This document shows, piece after piece, positions 45,580 through 58,723 of a stretch of 64,000 nt of DNA. The notes under the pieces were generated by a model that worked only from the letters and a program-made list of their open reading frames with translations, was not told the DNA's origin and searched no databases. A program made the position numbers and the translations under genes. Each line of letters begins with the position of its first letter. Within the stretch, counting starts at the first letter, position 1. Source of the DNA: Unio delphinus (Eukaryota; Mollusca; Bivalvia; Unionida; Unionidae); contig JAQISU010000123.1 of the NCBI GenBank assembly GCA_029339505.1, positions 6,809,501-6,873,500 on the forward strand, read 5' to 3'.

Positions 45580-46044
45580 GTAAGACTGAGATAAGGTGAT
45601 GTATACATTGATCTTATTATATGTAATTTCAAGCATATTCTTCAGACACATCTTGTAACAAGTTTTATTGCTTTATGTCATTAAAATATTGAAACCTAAC
45701 AGAATTATATATGCACAAAAAACAATAAACATAATCTTGTTCCACTCTCTGAAATGATAAGTGATGAGTAGTTACTTTTATTTTTAACACCATTTACTCA
45801 TTAAATTGGTGCATATTCAAAGATGTTTCATATATTGTGTCTAGAATGGCCAAGTATAGAAATTTTTATTCAGTGAAACATGAAACACTTTTGCAGAAAT
45901 CTCTGGACAAGGACAATTTAGGAACCCCTTTTCTTCATTATCTTTGTCTTACCTCTGTTTAAAGGACACCTGTACAAAATTGGAAACAGTGTTTGGTTCC
46001 ATCAGTGTTCTCTATAGAAAGATTACTATGACATTATCTAGATT

Positions 46045-46160
46045 AAGAAACTATGGTGGTACAGTGGTTAGCATGCTAGACTTGTGACTGAAATGTTTTG
46101 AGTTCAAATCCTATCATTAGTTTAGCTACTGTGGTGTATCATTAAAAAAGGTAGTTATCT
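46045..46160 (+). mobile_element. Probable tRNA-derived SINE fragment
   Basis: A-box-like TGGTACAGTGGTTAGCATGC and B-box-like GAGTTCAAATCCTA at pol III spacing. No clear 3' tail, and it may be truncated. Confidence 0.5.
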
Positions 46161-46419
46161 TGGATTTAATTTGTGTCTGGGACAAATTATACAACTTTAG
46201 TATCTTCTTGCATGTGTGGCTTTGCTTTTTATTTGTTATGAACATGGACAGTCATGTTTTTGATTGGCTAAAAGTAAAAAGAAAATATTTTTTTAATCTC
46301 CTTACCTGGCCTCTAAGGATTGTTAGCCGCTCATAATACTGCTTATTCACATTGTTTTAATATTTATTAGGTCCAAAAAAATAATATATTTTTTACTCTT
46401 AAGAGAATAACTACATTTG

Positions 46420-46700
46420 TTCAGTGGCCTAGTGGGTAGAGTATCTGCCTTGGATGCAGGAGGTCGCAGGTTCAAACTCTGGCCGAGTCATACCAAAGAC
46501 TTATTTTTAAAAAAATGGTACCAACAGCTGCCACACTAGGCACTCAGTATCAAGAGGTTAGTGTTTGACTGGTTGGCTTGGTGTCAGGGTAATGTCACTG
46601 GGTGGGACATCATGCTACATGTCTGCAGCACGATGTTCCAGTTCTAGACATACTATAAACTGCCACACTACAGACATCGTAGCAATATGACAGAATTGTT
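46420..46700 (+). mobile_element. tRNA-derived SINE
   Basis: A box in TGGCCTAGTGGGTAGAGTAT and B box AGGTTCAAACTC, followed by a CATACCAAAGACTTA body shared with the SINE at 59,656. Intronic. Confidence 0.7.
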
Positions 46701-46908
46701 TTTAAAGCTATGTCAAGACTCCAAATCAAACACACACTTTGTTTGTTAACAGTATAAATAAAAACATGTCTTTAAATTGCACTCATATGGCACTGTGTTA
46801 TACAAATTATTAGATTCATTGAACTTTCAAACTTTTATCATGAATTGCTCACATAACCCTGACTTTATGTTTATCCCTACAATTTTATCTCTTTTGTCGT
46901 AATTGCAG

Positions 46909-48674
46909 TACTAGAATTTAAGAAACATGGTTTAAGGATAGTGGATGCTGAAACTATTTGGCAGAGTGTTTGTAAAACGGGGGAAAGATTATGTGCATAT
47001 TGTAATAAACAACTTAAGAGTTGTAAATGCTTTGGGGACAAGTCCAGACTGGCCACGGCTAAGGAAGAAAATAAGAAAACTGAAAAGATGGAAAAAGAAG
47101 AACAGAAACCATTCGAATCAGTTAAGAAAGAGGCAAAGAAGGTTGTTACTTTGGCTGAAACTTCAAAAGTAGAGAATGAAACTAAAGCTACATCTGCAGA
47201 CGTCAAAGCAACTGTTGAAGAAAATGCTGTAGAAATAACTGCACTGAAAACACCAAACAACTTGAATATTTCAGACAAAGTTAATGTAGAAACAGCAGAC
47301 TCCAAAGCTACTGTTGAAAAAGAAAAATCAGTAAAAATATCTCCATTGAAAACTGCAGACTCCAAACCTACTGTTGAAGAAGAAACAGCTGTTGGAGTCA
47401 CTCAAGTGAAAACATCAACCAGCTTGAATGTTTCAGAAGAAGCTAACTGTGCTAACTTGAAAAGAGCAGGGCCAATGGTAAATGTAGCATTGGTGCAAGA
47501 TTCATTTACTTTATCACAACCATCAACAGGAAAAGGGAAGGAATCAACTCCACTGGAGTTTAAGGATGAGGCACAAGAGAAAGGAGAAAATTTGATAAGG
47601 GAACAGCAAAAGGTTAAATGTGAGGAAGAACAAACTGCTGTGAAGGAAATTTTGTTTATAAAAGGAGAGCAGACTATTGATAAAACTTCATCAGGCATTG
47701 CTATTGAAAGACAAAAAAGGTCTTCTCTAATTAGTATAAGAGCAGAAAATGAATTTCAGATGGTACAGCCATCAGTAGTTATTCCTTTACCATATGGATT
47801 ACTAACAAAGACGGGAATGGAGACTTCACATTCAAATGTTGATTCTTGGGATCTAAATACAACTGCAAATGAGAAGTCTCTGGGTACAGAAGATACTATC
47901 CCTAAGGTTGACGACAGTTTGACTAGTCAATCCACTGACAAGGAAGAAAAGGCTAATGTAGGACTCAATCAGAATCATACATTTCAAGAGCAAGATGGCA
48001 AAAAGGTTTTCCCATCAGGAACTGTTGATACTGATGGTGTCATCAATCTGGAGAAGATCATTAATGCGATACAGACTGGCCAAGGAAAGCACATCTCTAC
48101 AAACATTTCTCTTACTAAACCAGCCACTGTCATTCAGATTGGACAGACATCACCAATATCCATCTCTTTAACATCAACAACTAATAGTTTGACTTCTTCA
48201 GACATGGGCATTACTTTGGCTACATTGAAGGATAACAAAATGCAGAACAAGAACAATAGCAATGTAGTTGAAATACCACTAGGTGGCTCCAATGTTAATA
48301 AGGTGCCAGTACCATCTGAGGGAACAAGTGTGGTCCAAAGTTCGGCAACAAATACTCCCAAGTCATCAGAACCACCTAAAAAGCTTATTCCATCCACTGA
48401 ACCTAAGAAAAAAACTGACCAAAAATTGACACTGCCAAAAGGATTTAGGGTCCACCTCAATGTTGTGGGTGACCCTGGCTACAAATCCAAACTGGAGGAA
48501 ATGTTAGAACCTTATTTTGCAGAGAAAAGTACAACCACTAGGCAGGTTCTTTCAAATGGGACTGTTATCACTCAAATGGTTTACCAGTCTACATTTGAAT
48601 CAGAAGAGGACAGTCAAAATAAATCAGAGAAGACTGAATCAGATGTGCAGAGCCAGAAACAGCAAACACAATGA
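46909..48674 (+). CDS. Host MYND-type gene, large exon i (end uncertain)
   Basis: Acceptor TGTCGTAATTGCAG. Reads VLEFKKHGLRIVDAETIWQS, then a cysteine cluster CAYCNKQLKSCKC. About 500 low-complexity residues rich in Lys/Glu/Thr/Ser/Val follow, with imperfect TADSK(A/P)TVEEE-type repeats. The tail is more ordered (LPKGFRVHLNVVGDPGYKSK). The frame stops at 48,674. An overlapping frame (48,671-48,882) continues open to a possible donor GATAG|GTATTA, so the exon may be longer with a frame break. The long middle is probably disordered. Confidence 0.75.
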
Positions 48675-48882
48675 TGGAGTCTAGTTCACCAAGCACAATT
48701 GTTAAAGATCATACAGCTGTATCAGTGCAAGAGAATAATGTGGTTAAACAGAGAGAAAAGGAAGAATCAAACGGGAAGGAGATAGGGCAAAAGACAGAGA
48801 TCAATTTGCAGAAAAAGGAAGGTGGGGAAACTGGAATTGGAGTTGAACTTTCTTCACTCCTATCAGCCATGATGACAGATAG

Positions 48883-51767
48883 GTATTACAGGTTTTTATG
48901 CAGTAATTGAAGTTATATTTGCAAGACAGAAAAGCAGTACCAACAATTATTTTGTTATTTTTTTTATAATTTTGTACATTTTCTACTGGACAAGCTAAAT
49001 GAAACATGGTCATAACATTTTTTGGATATATGCCTTCCCCCAGGAGTTTTATGATTATTGATGCCAACAGGTACCCTGATACTTAGTTACCTACCAGTTG
49101 ATAATAACCTGAGTATAAAAATTAACAACCAGGTACCTGTTTTAAAAAAGTATTCCAAGTTCAGGTTGAAACACAAAATAACGATTACAGTTTAAGTCTT
49201 GTGTCATGTGCGCATTTATTCATCCTAGATGCTTGTACGATTGTTCATAATTTATATGTCATGCATGAACTATATAATAATATAAGGGATGACACTTCTC
49301 TCTCATGCAACCTATTTAAGAAACAACGGTGATATTTCAGACTAAACTGTCTTAACTTGCCTGTCCCAGCTTTGTGTGCCATTTTTCTCGCGTGACTTTT
49401 TTTTGAGATCCTGATGACATTAACTAGGTCAATACCTTTTGTCCACAGTGACAGTAAGTACTGATTAAGAAATATTCAACGAAATAAAATTTTAATATGT
49501 ACTACAATTCAAATTAAAGAAAGCACAATATAAATGTCCGGTTTAACTAATGCCATTTTGCCTCAAGTTTGTGGCTCTGGACTATTAACTGTTCAAGTTA
49601 AGGCCGCTGTTCACATGTTCGTTTACTGGACCTTTTATATTAGCGGGAAACCCAAGACAGATATTTTTGCAAAAGCAGCATGAAAACTTGGTTACTATAA
49701 CATGCTTTACATGTTAGAAAAATATGAATGAAATAAACAGAAAAAACTTTTTAATTAAATATTTACTAATAAAAGAAATATTGGTTATTTAATAACACGA
49801 AGAAAAAATACTAAAAATTGATCACATGTGTAAATCTGGTAATTTTTAATTACTTTTACATGATTCTGTTCCAAGAAAACAAACGGGATTCTTGAATGTG
49901 AAACCACTTGTCTTAAAACAGGATTCTTGAATGTGTAACCAGTTTTTATAGATTTGTTCTATTTTGATAACTACATGTGTAGTGGACCAGTCTAAATTGA
50001 AAGTAAATGGCACCAAATATCATTACCACTCTCCTCCCCAAAAAACAACCAACCACCAACCAAGAAAAACAACAGACTGTATCATTGTGACTTTGATTTT
50101 ATATGACTGAAGAATGTTAGAAGAGAGCGATTTTGTTAAACTAAAAACATGTACTGGACCATTGTTACATGACAAATTGTGGCAGGTCGAGTATGCTACA
50201 ACATCATTTGTGGACTTTACGACTATTGGTGAAAGTTACTATGGACATGTAGACTAGTATCTATATTCTTTGTATTAACTACTAATCTAAGTGGGTCTAG
50301 CCGATTTGTGAAAAAAGATCTTAACTGCAGAGCAAAATTGAATATGCACTAAATAAAATAAATATGTACGTTTTTCATACAGTTTTCTGTAATTATGGCA
50401 TAAAATATATAGAGTGCTCTTTTTATGCTCAGATTATGCTTTATTACCACTTATATTAGTAATAAGTTTTACTTATATCTGTCTATGGGGGTTGGCATGT
50501 GTGATTACATACAACAAAGTAGTTCAGGTCTACATTTAATACAATTTCCTTTTGATCGAGTATCAGGGTAAACGATCATTAAAATTGATGGGTACCCAGT
50601 AGAAATTTCCCAAATTTTTTACATCTCTGTTATGGAGTGATACAGCAAAGAGAAAGGGGCTGGGGAGATTGGTGTTGGAGGAAGCAATCAAGCTACATTA
50701 AAGGCATGAAAACGATATTGTACCCCAACCTTTCTGAAATAATTATAGGATACGTAATATTAGACTTACCCATGAGATAACCTTAAATTCACCTATAAAT
50801 TGCAAGGCTAAAAACATTCCACTAAAGTCATTGTGGTGTTTTCATGAATGTTTTAATGATCCCTTATGTTCTTTATCTTTACATTTTGAACTTCACTTTT
50901 AATCAGCACAATATATAGCCATTGTCATAATGCTGTAATGTTATGAACCATGTATGCATACATAGAGAGAGAGCGACGTATGTCTGTTCAGGTTAACTTT
51001 GTGGCATATTGTTGCTGGGGGAGGCTATATGCTGGAATCATTTTTTTAAAAATACTTTTATTTGGTTTAAATTGCTGAAATAAAATTGTAAAGCAAACAC
51101 AACACTTATAAGCAGTCGTTGAAAATAAGATTTGCAACCCTTTTCTTGCCAGCACCACCCACCATTTTGCCATTGCAAAGGACAGTATTTCTAAAATGAG
51201 ACTGATGAGATACAAGCATCCTTGGGTCTAGATTTAAACCCTAGTAAAAACATCCACAACATTAAGAGACTGCGAATCAGAAAATTTTAAGATTTATCAC
51301 ACTGGCAGTTTTCGTAAATAAATAAAAAAAGATTCTGGAAAACAATCCTAACTTAAAATGGGAATCATGTTTGTATGCATCAACATATTTAGTTTCATTA
51401 CACAGTTTAAGTTGTTGAACAAGACACAGCTCAGTGATTGGTAACTGCGTTTTCTAGTTCATATTCACTGAAATAGAATAGTCTGTAAAGATGTTAGGCA
51501 TTCATTTTAAATTCAAGCACATTATTTTCCTTTTGGAGGTTCAGAAAGAACTTTTGTGCAATCATTGTACAGTTGTCATACCTTAAACCTATTGGTATTT
51601 AGTATTTCACAAAAAGCAAATGCTGTTAATTCTGCTTATCTATAGGAATTATGTGAAGCAGATATACCCCATCCTTGTTGACTCACCTGGTTTAACATAG
51701 GTGAGACATTTTTCACTCAGTATAATGTAGTCACTGTTTTCGTTAATCGTTATGGTTTTGTTTTTAG
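48883..51767 (+). other. Presumed intron, nothing recognised
   Basis: AT-rich, with scattered short ORFs, no transposon motifs and no consistent exon. Phase comparison suggests a missed small exon or a frame break between the large exon and the exon at 51,768. Confidence 0.5.
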
Positions 51768-51911
51768 TCTCTCCATATGGTCATATGTTCCAGACTCTGG
51801 CAAATAGTAGTCCACCAAAGTATCTATTCAACTCTGTTCATCTTATAACCCAAATGCAAAGTCGGGACCATTTGAATAATGAAAATATATTCGTCTCATA
51901 CCAGAGAACAG
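51768..51911 (+). CDS. Host MYND-type gene, exon j
   Basis: Acceptor GGTTTTGTTTTTAG, donor ACAG|GTATGA, 144 nt, only one frame open. Reads SPYGHMFQTLANSSPPKYLF ... NSVHLITQMQSRDHLNNENI ... SYQRTG, with one base carried in and one out. Assignment to the same gene rests on position and on phase agreement with the 59,090 exon. Confidence 0.55.
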
Positions 51912-52734
51912 GTATGACTCGTAATATTGTTTCTTGTAATTAACCTTAAAGATTGATCATTTTTCTTTGGCACAGCTCACATGCACTGTAAATATTCGTG
52001 TAAGACAAGATTTTATTTGAGTACAGATAGAACATTTTTTATTTTTAAAGAAAAGAAATTGGGTTATTTCCAAACATTAGAAATTATGGAACCTGGTAGA
52101 AGAATTGTAACTAGTACATACACAGAAAATGTTGATTGTTTTGGTCAAGGCCCTTTGTGTATACTTTCATGAAGAAATCAGGTTTCTCAATGTTTGAATC
52201 ATATATTCTTAAAATCTTTCATTAGCACATAATCCCCAAATTTTAACATCATGTAGCAGTGCTGGACAACATGTACATTTAGGCAAGATGATGATGTATC
52301 TTACCCTAGGGATATTTGAACTTGCACAAAATATGACAAGGTCTGATCATGATGAGAGATAAAATAGAATTCAAAGTAAAATAAACTATGGGCTGTCATC
52401 CTGAAATTGTGATATATTTATTTTACAAACATATTTTGTACATTTTTATCTTTTGATCTAAAAAGATTCTTCAACTAATATATGTAAGTAACTATATAGA
52501 TGAGAAAAAAAAAAGGTTTTAATTGATAGGTGGAAAACATACTAAGTAGATTTCTTTCTTTTGCTGAGATACACTAACATACTGCACTTTGACTACATCA
52601 GTAAGGGTGAAAGCCAAGTCAGAAGTTAGAGTGGTTTTTGTAATTTATTTATTTAAAGAAAATCATTGTATACAGGTTATTCATCCATGTAACCTTTTGT
52701 TAAATAGTATGTCCCAGTCTCCTGTAATTTCTAC
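51912..52734 (+). other. Intron segment before the DIRS insertion
   Basis: AT-rich with no features of note. Left flank of the DIRS element. Confidence 0.5.
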
Positions 52735-52922
52735 TTTGAATACGTTCCCCGATCACATTACTTTAGGGATATTAGCCTGCTACCTCGCGAATCCAGCCCT
52801 ACCAAAAGACGAAAATTCGTCTTTCCTGTCTATGTCATATAGACAAAGGGCAATAACTCTTGCCCCTTACCTCCCCTTGCTACCCGCTAGGTGTCGCTTC
52901 TTTAGGTTTTTTAGCTTCGCTA
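52735..52922 (+). repeat. DIRS left inverted terminal repeat
   Basis: Begins CTTTGAATACGTTCCCCGAT. Reverse-complementary to 58,724-58,895 with few differences (for example AATTCGTC against AATTTTCATC). Confidence 0.9.
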
Positions 52923-53154
52923 TACGCGAAAACACGTACAATTAGACCTCCAATGAATCCAAGCCATCTTAGTGTAAATTCTGACCATCCGAAGTTAAAT
53001 TTGGAATTACTGTGTTGAATAATCATTCCTCTACAGGTTGTATACATTATTTTACAATATTTTCTAATTTGAGTGACTTTGTCACCTTTTCTAGACTTCG
53101 GACCAGGTTGCAACGTGGTCAAGCACGTTTATGGCGGTACTAGCATGTAATACA

Positions 53155-53640
53155 TGTAGCACTCAATAATTTCGCTTATTCCGTATGTAACGTTTACGAT
53201 ATTAGCGACTTAATAACGTGCTGAATTGATAATTTGTGCTTTATTTACCTTCTTTGTAGTTTCAATAGACTTCAAAAAAGTCTTTGAACGACCAAGTTGC
53301 GATTATTTAAAGGTGGACTTCGTGTTGTAGTCACGAGTTCACGCGACACTTAATCATTTCGCTTCCTCCGTTAGTTACGGTTATGGTAATAGCGACTTAA
53401 TAGCGTGCTGAATTGCTAATTGTGCTTTGTTTATCATCTTTTTCGTTTCAGTAGACTTCGTCTTGAACGAAAAATTGCAACACGCTCACGGCGATAACTA
53501 GTGTTGTCATTAAGAGTTAACATGGCACGGAATAATTTGACTACTCCGTTAGTAACGGTTATAGTATTATCGAATTAATAATATGCTGAACTTTTTAATT
53601 TGTGCTTTGTTCTCTTCTTTTGTCGTTTCAGTAGCAAAGT
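53155..53640 (+). repeat. Three ~180-190-bp leader repeats of the DIRS element
   Basis: Each unit has a TTTCGCTT(C/A)TTCCGT-like block, then TTAGCGACTTAATA, GTGCTGAATTG and a CGTTTCAGTAGAC-like end. The ends resemble splice acceptors (pyrimidines plus CAG). Function unknown. Confidence 0.75.
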
Positions 53641-53819
53641 CGACAACGAATACATGAATGGCAAAATGGGTGTTGGCAATGTGGAAAGGGAGGAAATTAT
53701 GTTGACATGGTTTAGGCTGCCCAGTGGGTGTAAATTTCACCGCAGGTCCGTGCATGGCTTTCGGGCCTGTAAGTCCGGACGCATGGAGTCTATGCTGGAT
53801 CAATTGGATCTATTTTAGT

Positions 53820-54560
53820 ATGCACTTTCGCCGGCCGGCCAGCCGTCCGTCCAGCCGACACCGTCAGTTCAGTCGGCACTTTAGCAGGCACCAACCGGCA
53901 CTAGCCGTCCATCCGGCACCGTCCGTTAAGCCCAAATGGCACCGGACGGCCAGCCAACCTTCCAGCTTGCATCAACAGGCACCGGCCGTTCAGCCCAAAT
54001 GGCACCGGCCGGCCGGCCGACCTTCCAGTCTGCGTCAACAGGCACCAGTCGTCCCGCCGACCTTCCAGCCGGCATCAACCGGCACCGGCCGTCCAGCCGG
54101 CAACGGCCGTTCAGCCCAAATGTCACCGGTCTTCCAACCGGCACCAGCCGACCATCCGGCAATAACCGTTCAGCCCAAATGGCACCGGTCTTCCAGCTGA
54201 CCTTCCAGCCTGCATCAACAGGCACCGGCCGTCCACCCGGCAACGACCGTTCAGCCCAAATGGCACCGGTCGTCCAGCCGACCTTCCAGCCAGCATCAAC
54301 CGGCACCGGCCGTCCATCCGGCAACGACCGTTCAGCCCAAATGGCACCGGTCGTCCAGCCAACCTTCCAGCCGGCATCAACCGGCACCGGCCGTCCATCC
54401 GGCAACGACCGTTCAGCCCAAATGGCACCGGTCGTCCAGCCAACCTTCCAGCCGGCATCAACCTGCACCGGCCGTCCATCCGGCAATGACCATTCAGCCC
54501 AAATGGCACCGGTCTTCCAGCCGGCATCAACCTGCACCGGCTGTACATCGGATTTACAGA
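53820..54560. repeat. GC-rich 81-bp minisatellite within DIRS
   Basis: Units with CAACGACCGTTCAGCCCAAA and TGGCACCGGTCGTCCAGCC recur every 81 bp (54,241, 54,322, 54,403), with shorter variants upstream. Long ORFs occur on both strands only because 81 is divisible by three and stop codons are rare in this CCGG-rich unit. It contrasts sharply with the AT-rich surroundings. Confidence 0.85.
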
Positions 54561-56272
54561 GATTATAGTGATGTACCCGTCAGTCAATCTGTACTACTGG
54601 TTACATATCACTACCATGAGAGAGATGTTATAGATGAATCTCCGTCCAATTAGACCATTCGAGAGGCAGGTGCCGGTCATAGCCGAACCTTCGCCGACAT
54701 TCCGGCCGACCATATACCAGACAAATCAGTCGGTATTGCCGGTGTACACCTCCCGTCACGTCAAATACGTGACGGTGTGATTTTAAAACAAGGGAGAATT
54801 AGTGACATTATCAGAGATGACGGAATTGAGTTATCTATGCCACTTGGTATGCGCTACCCAGATATGGCAGCTTTACCAGAACAGGACTTTCAGGCCGACC
54901 ATTCGCTAGTTCAATCAGCCGTTAGTGCCGGCCGTCCATATGTTCACGGCTTCTCCACAAGGGAGATTTAGTGAAAGTGTCAATTATGACAGAATTGCGT
55001 CATCTAGGTCACCTGGTATGCTGTACAGATATGCAAGCTGTACCAGAACCAACATTCCCTTTGAGCGAATGGTAGATGGGCGCGCAGTGCTGGCCGCACT
55101 ACACAAGCATTATGGAGATTTATATTAAAAATGATGACAATTCCGCTGCGAATGGATGCTTGAGTTGACCAGAACACGACTCAGCACACAGTGAGTGTGA
55201 CGAAACACTTTCAGCCGTCCATAGATCAGGTCATGGACCGGACTGAGCTTAGCACCACGGCCGCAGAATAAAAGATTTATAGGTTGTTGGGAACTTCAGA
55301 ATGCCCAAAACCTCCTACTGCCACTCAAGACTACACAATTCAGGCACCTGTAGATCTTGAATGAGGAGGAAGAGACGATGTCCTTCCTGCTTCTTTAACA
55401 GTCGGAAAAAAAAATAATTCAGGAAGCTAACTTCCAGCGACGTTTTAGTGTAGCTGGTACGAAAACTCCATCAGACGCCTTCAGTACTGATCTCAAATGC
55501 CACGTCAAAGCTAGTCCGAAACGTAGTCGATACGTCTTCATTGTTAGACTTGACTTCACTAGCCATTTTTATTCCAACTCCTTAGGCAAATCCAGCCATG
55601 ACCACGCTTGTGAAGTGAAGGCCTGGATTGCTAGAGTTGTTAACAGGGCAGCTCACCATTCTATGACCAATGCGTTGACTGCTTCTGCCAACTTCGACCT
55701 GATACGATGTGACGTCTGTAGGTGGACCACGTCGCGCAGGCCCCATCGTACTCAGATTTTACGGATGTCTCAGTTTGGGACACCTTTACACTGTGGGGGA
55801 AAATTGAAAAAGTTTGGAGGCAGGCAGCTCAGGAACTGCCCCTCTAACTCGTCGCCCAACTTTCGCAGGCGTTTCGAAACAATCATCCCCTGACACAATG
55901 GAGGGATGATGGGCGGACCGGGGAAAAGGGATCCTTATAATCAAATGTGTAATATAGATCCCAACCCAATGCTGGGAGTCAGCAGTCTAATCAAGCTAGA
56001 CAGCGACCATACAGAGGCGGCAAGAACCAAAGTTTCTCCGCCTTCACGCCTCCTAACTCTAGATGTTGACATACCCTGCCCACCGCCAGCGGACTGCCTA
56101 CCTGTGGGCAGCCGCCACCTGCAATTTCAGGACCACTGGACCACTTTATTACCTTAGAACATTTGGGTGATTCAGGTCATTTCGGAGGGACTTGGGACTT
56201 CATTTATCCATCCCCTCCTCTGTCCTCCTCTCCCCTCTTCATGGATGTATCGTCAGACCGGGAGAAGGATGC

Positions 56273-56342
<70 letters not shown>

Positions 56343-56430
56343 CTTAATAAACCTGCAATAGCTGGGGTTTTATTCATGGCTGTTTCTTATCCAGAGGCCG
56401 TTCATCGACCTGAGCCGCCTCAACCACCCT
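54561..56430 (+). pseudogene. DIRS gag-like region, decayed
   Basis: Short open pieces (for example DGIELSMPLGMRYPDMAAL near 54,830) are interrupted by stops. No domain is firmly recognised; the call rests on position between the DIRS leader and RT. A (TA)n tract occupies about 56,276-56,336. Confidence 0.4.
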
Positions 56431-56439
56431 GAAAGTCAA

Positions 56440-56960
56440 TGTGGCGATGGCATGATCAAACCATCCGACGGGTATGCTGTCAGTCTAGATATGACCGACG
56501 CACATTTCACATCCCTATCCCACGAGTAGCGGAAATTATTCCGTTGTGCTTGTCGGGACTCGGTTTATCAGTCCAGGTCATACCTTTTGGCCTCAACTTA
56601 AGCCCTTGGGCTAGTACCAAGGTTATGGATTACGTTGTCACCCTGTTACTGTCAGCGGCACGTGGGTGCCAGGGGCGAGCCCTTTCCACATCAACCTTTC
56701 AGAAATAATGGCTGTCATCAACGCCTTTCATTTCGGGCAGGATCAACTCTTATTACAAACTGCCCTCATTATGTCAGACAACTTTGTGGTGGTGCCTTGC
56801 CTTAAAAACATGGGGACACCAATCACCAGACCTGTGCAATCTGAGCTGGCAGTTTCTACATTGGTTTGACAATCTCCACCTCAATGTACAATTCCGGCAC
56901 ATTCTTGGCAGACTCAATGTCTTGGCTGACACTCTATCTAGTCATTCACACAGAATGGTC
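56440..56960 (+). pseudogene. DIRS reverse transcriptase and RNase H, broken
   Basis: RT pieces YAVSLDMTDAHF and, in another frame, LSVQVIPFGLNLSPWASTKV match DIRS RT blocks. The region that should hold the catalytic DD is deleted near 56,680. RNase H pieces NLSEIMAVINAFHFGQ and FRHILGRLNVLADTLS follow, in shifting frames. Confidence 0.8.
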
Positions 56961-58260
56961 ACTCCATCAATCGGACTTTCTTCCAATTGACACACTTTGG
57001 GGACGTCCGATGATTGATCTTTTGCAACAAGGTGAAATCGCAAGTTGTCCACCTTTCATCTCACAGGTTCCAGACCCAGAAGCTTGGGTCGTGGATGCTC
57101 GATCAATCAGCTGGGAAGGGTTGTGGTCATTCTCCTACCCTCCCACGGTCTTGGTACTGAAATTAATCCAGAAGTTAAGGGGTCAGAACTGTCAGATGGT
57201 TCTGACTGCCCCTCTCAGATGGAACAACTCCTGGGTCTCCGATCTACTCAATCTAGGCGATAGATCTACCCAGGAAGATTACAGTCAGCACAAGTATTCG
57301 CAAGCAACCGCGGCCAGGGGTGTTCCACCCCTGTCCGGACCGTCTTTATGTTCAAGCCTGGCTCTTGTCCAGACAGCCTTGCAAGACAAACAATTTAAAT
57401 CTTTGATTGCGGAGAGAATCTCGAGAGCAAGAAGGCCCTATACTCTGAAGGTTTACGAGGGCAAGTGGCATGTTTTCAGGGACTGGTACCATATCATTCA
57501 CATTGTTCCTCTGAGTGTCAAAATCCCTCAACTGGCCAACTTTTCTATGGCTTTTCGAGGAGAAACAGCTGGCTCCAGTTATTATCAAATGCTACCGTTC
57601 CATGATATCAGACACATTCCGCCATTCTGGTACATGTGCTATCAGCCATGACAAAGATTTGTCAGATCTTTTAGACACTTTAAAAAATTCAATCGACTTA
57701 TATCCCTCACCCTGTTTCCAAATGGAATCTGTCCTGGGTTTTAACATGACTCAATTCAGACAGTATTGAGTCTTTAACCCACGATTAGTTAAGGCTACTA
57801 TCATACAAATTGGGTTTCTTGATAGTCTTAGCTTCAGCATGCAGGGTGAGCGAGTTACATGTCCTTTCTAGTGATCCGAACTCTCTTCCGTTCCGATCAG
57901 AGGGTTTGATGGTCCTCTTGACGCAGCCAGGCTTCGTAGTCCAAAATAGATTACCATACATTGGCGATCAACGAGTCGTCATTAGCTCGCTTCTTTATAG
58001 ATAAGTCAGGATCAACAGCCATGTAAGATCCTGTTTGTGCACTCTAGCACCATGCATAGAGGTGAGTCAGGTCACATACAAGCACCTCTTTCTTCTGGTG
58101 ATAGCTGGGACACGAGATATCTCCATTCAAGCCCTTGCTTCATGGCTGAAGTGGTTTATACGCTCGGGGTACTCTGAGGATTCGCAAATCAGTCACCTTA
58201 TAGAAGCTGTTGGCTGACATGCAGAGTCAACCTTCTACAGTTTTATCTTCAAGTTTGTAC
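56960..58260 (+). pseudogene. DIRS linker and tyrosine recombinase, broken
   Basis: One long frame (to 57,651) includes TEWSLHQSDF, PDPEAWVVDARSISWEG and a core-binding-like RARRPYTLKVYEGKWHVFRD. Later parts are split. The C-terminal recombinase block is recognisable as AGTRDISIQALASWLKWFIR near 58,110. Catalytic residues cannot be assigned with confidence. Confidence 0.7.
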
Positions 58261-58573
58261 TCGCAGAGGCAAACATTGATTCTAGTAGGTCCGGTGTTGG
58301 GCAGCCCAGACGCCCACCAGACCCATGTGCAACAATCAGCACAGCCTATTAGCTTCGCTGGATTCGCCAGATAAATTTTCGTAGGTAAGAAGATTTCAAT
58401 AACTATCTTCTTAACCGTATAAAGGGGTCACATATCACTTGACCCTGGGCTGTGTTGCTGATTGAAAATTAGGAGACCGGGTTATCATTCACATGGGGAA
58501 TCCAGCCATCATTCCCTAGAGGATACCCGGGTGGAGGTCGGATGCTCCGCATTCCCTCCTCCTATTACTTATT

Positions 58574-58670
58574 CTCCTAAAGTAATGTGATCGGGGAACG
58601 TATTCAAAGGAGAAAGCAAATTTTGTAGTAAATTATGTTTCTCCGAGAATACTTACCCGATCACATTACT
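58574..58670. repeat. DIRS internal complementary region
   Basis: Contains GTGATCGGGGAACGTATTCA (complement of the left outer end) fused to GAGAAAGCAAATTTTGTAG (complement of the right outer end). This supports the DIRS assignment. Confidence 0.85.
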
Positions 58671-58723
58671 AAGAAACCCTCCCAACCACCCCGCCATGCG
58701 AGCATCCTTGTGTTTTATATATC

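Noticed and set aside
46877..47401. 174-residue minus-strand ORF opposite the large host exon
   Set aside because: Low-complexity shadow of the Lys/Glu/Thr-rich plus-strand exon, whose frame joins the upstream exons.
53926..54587. Long ORFs on both strands (203, 154 and 210 residues)
   Set aside because: They come from an 81-bp GC-rich minisatellite lacking stop codons in several frames. No independent coding evidence.
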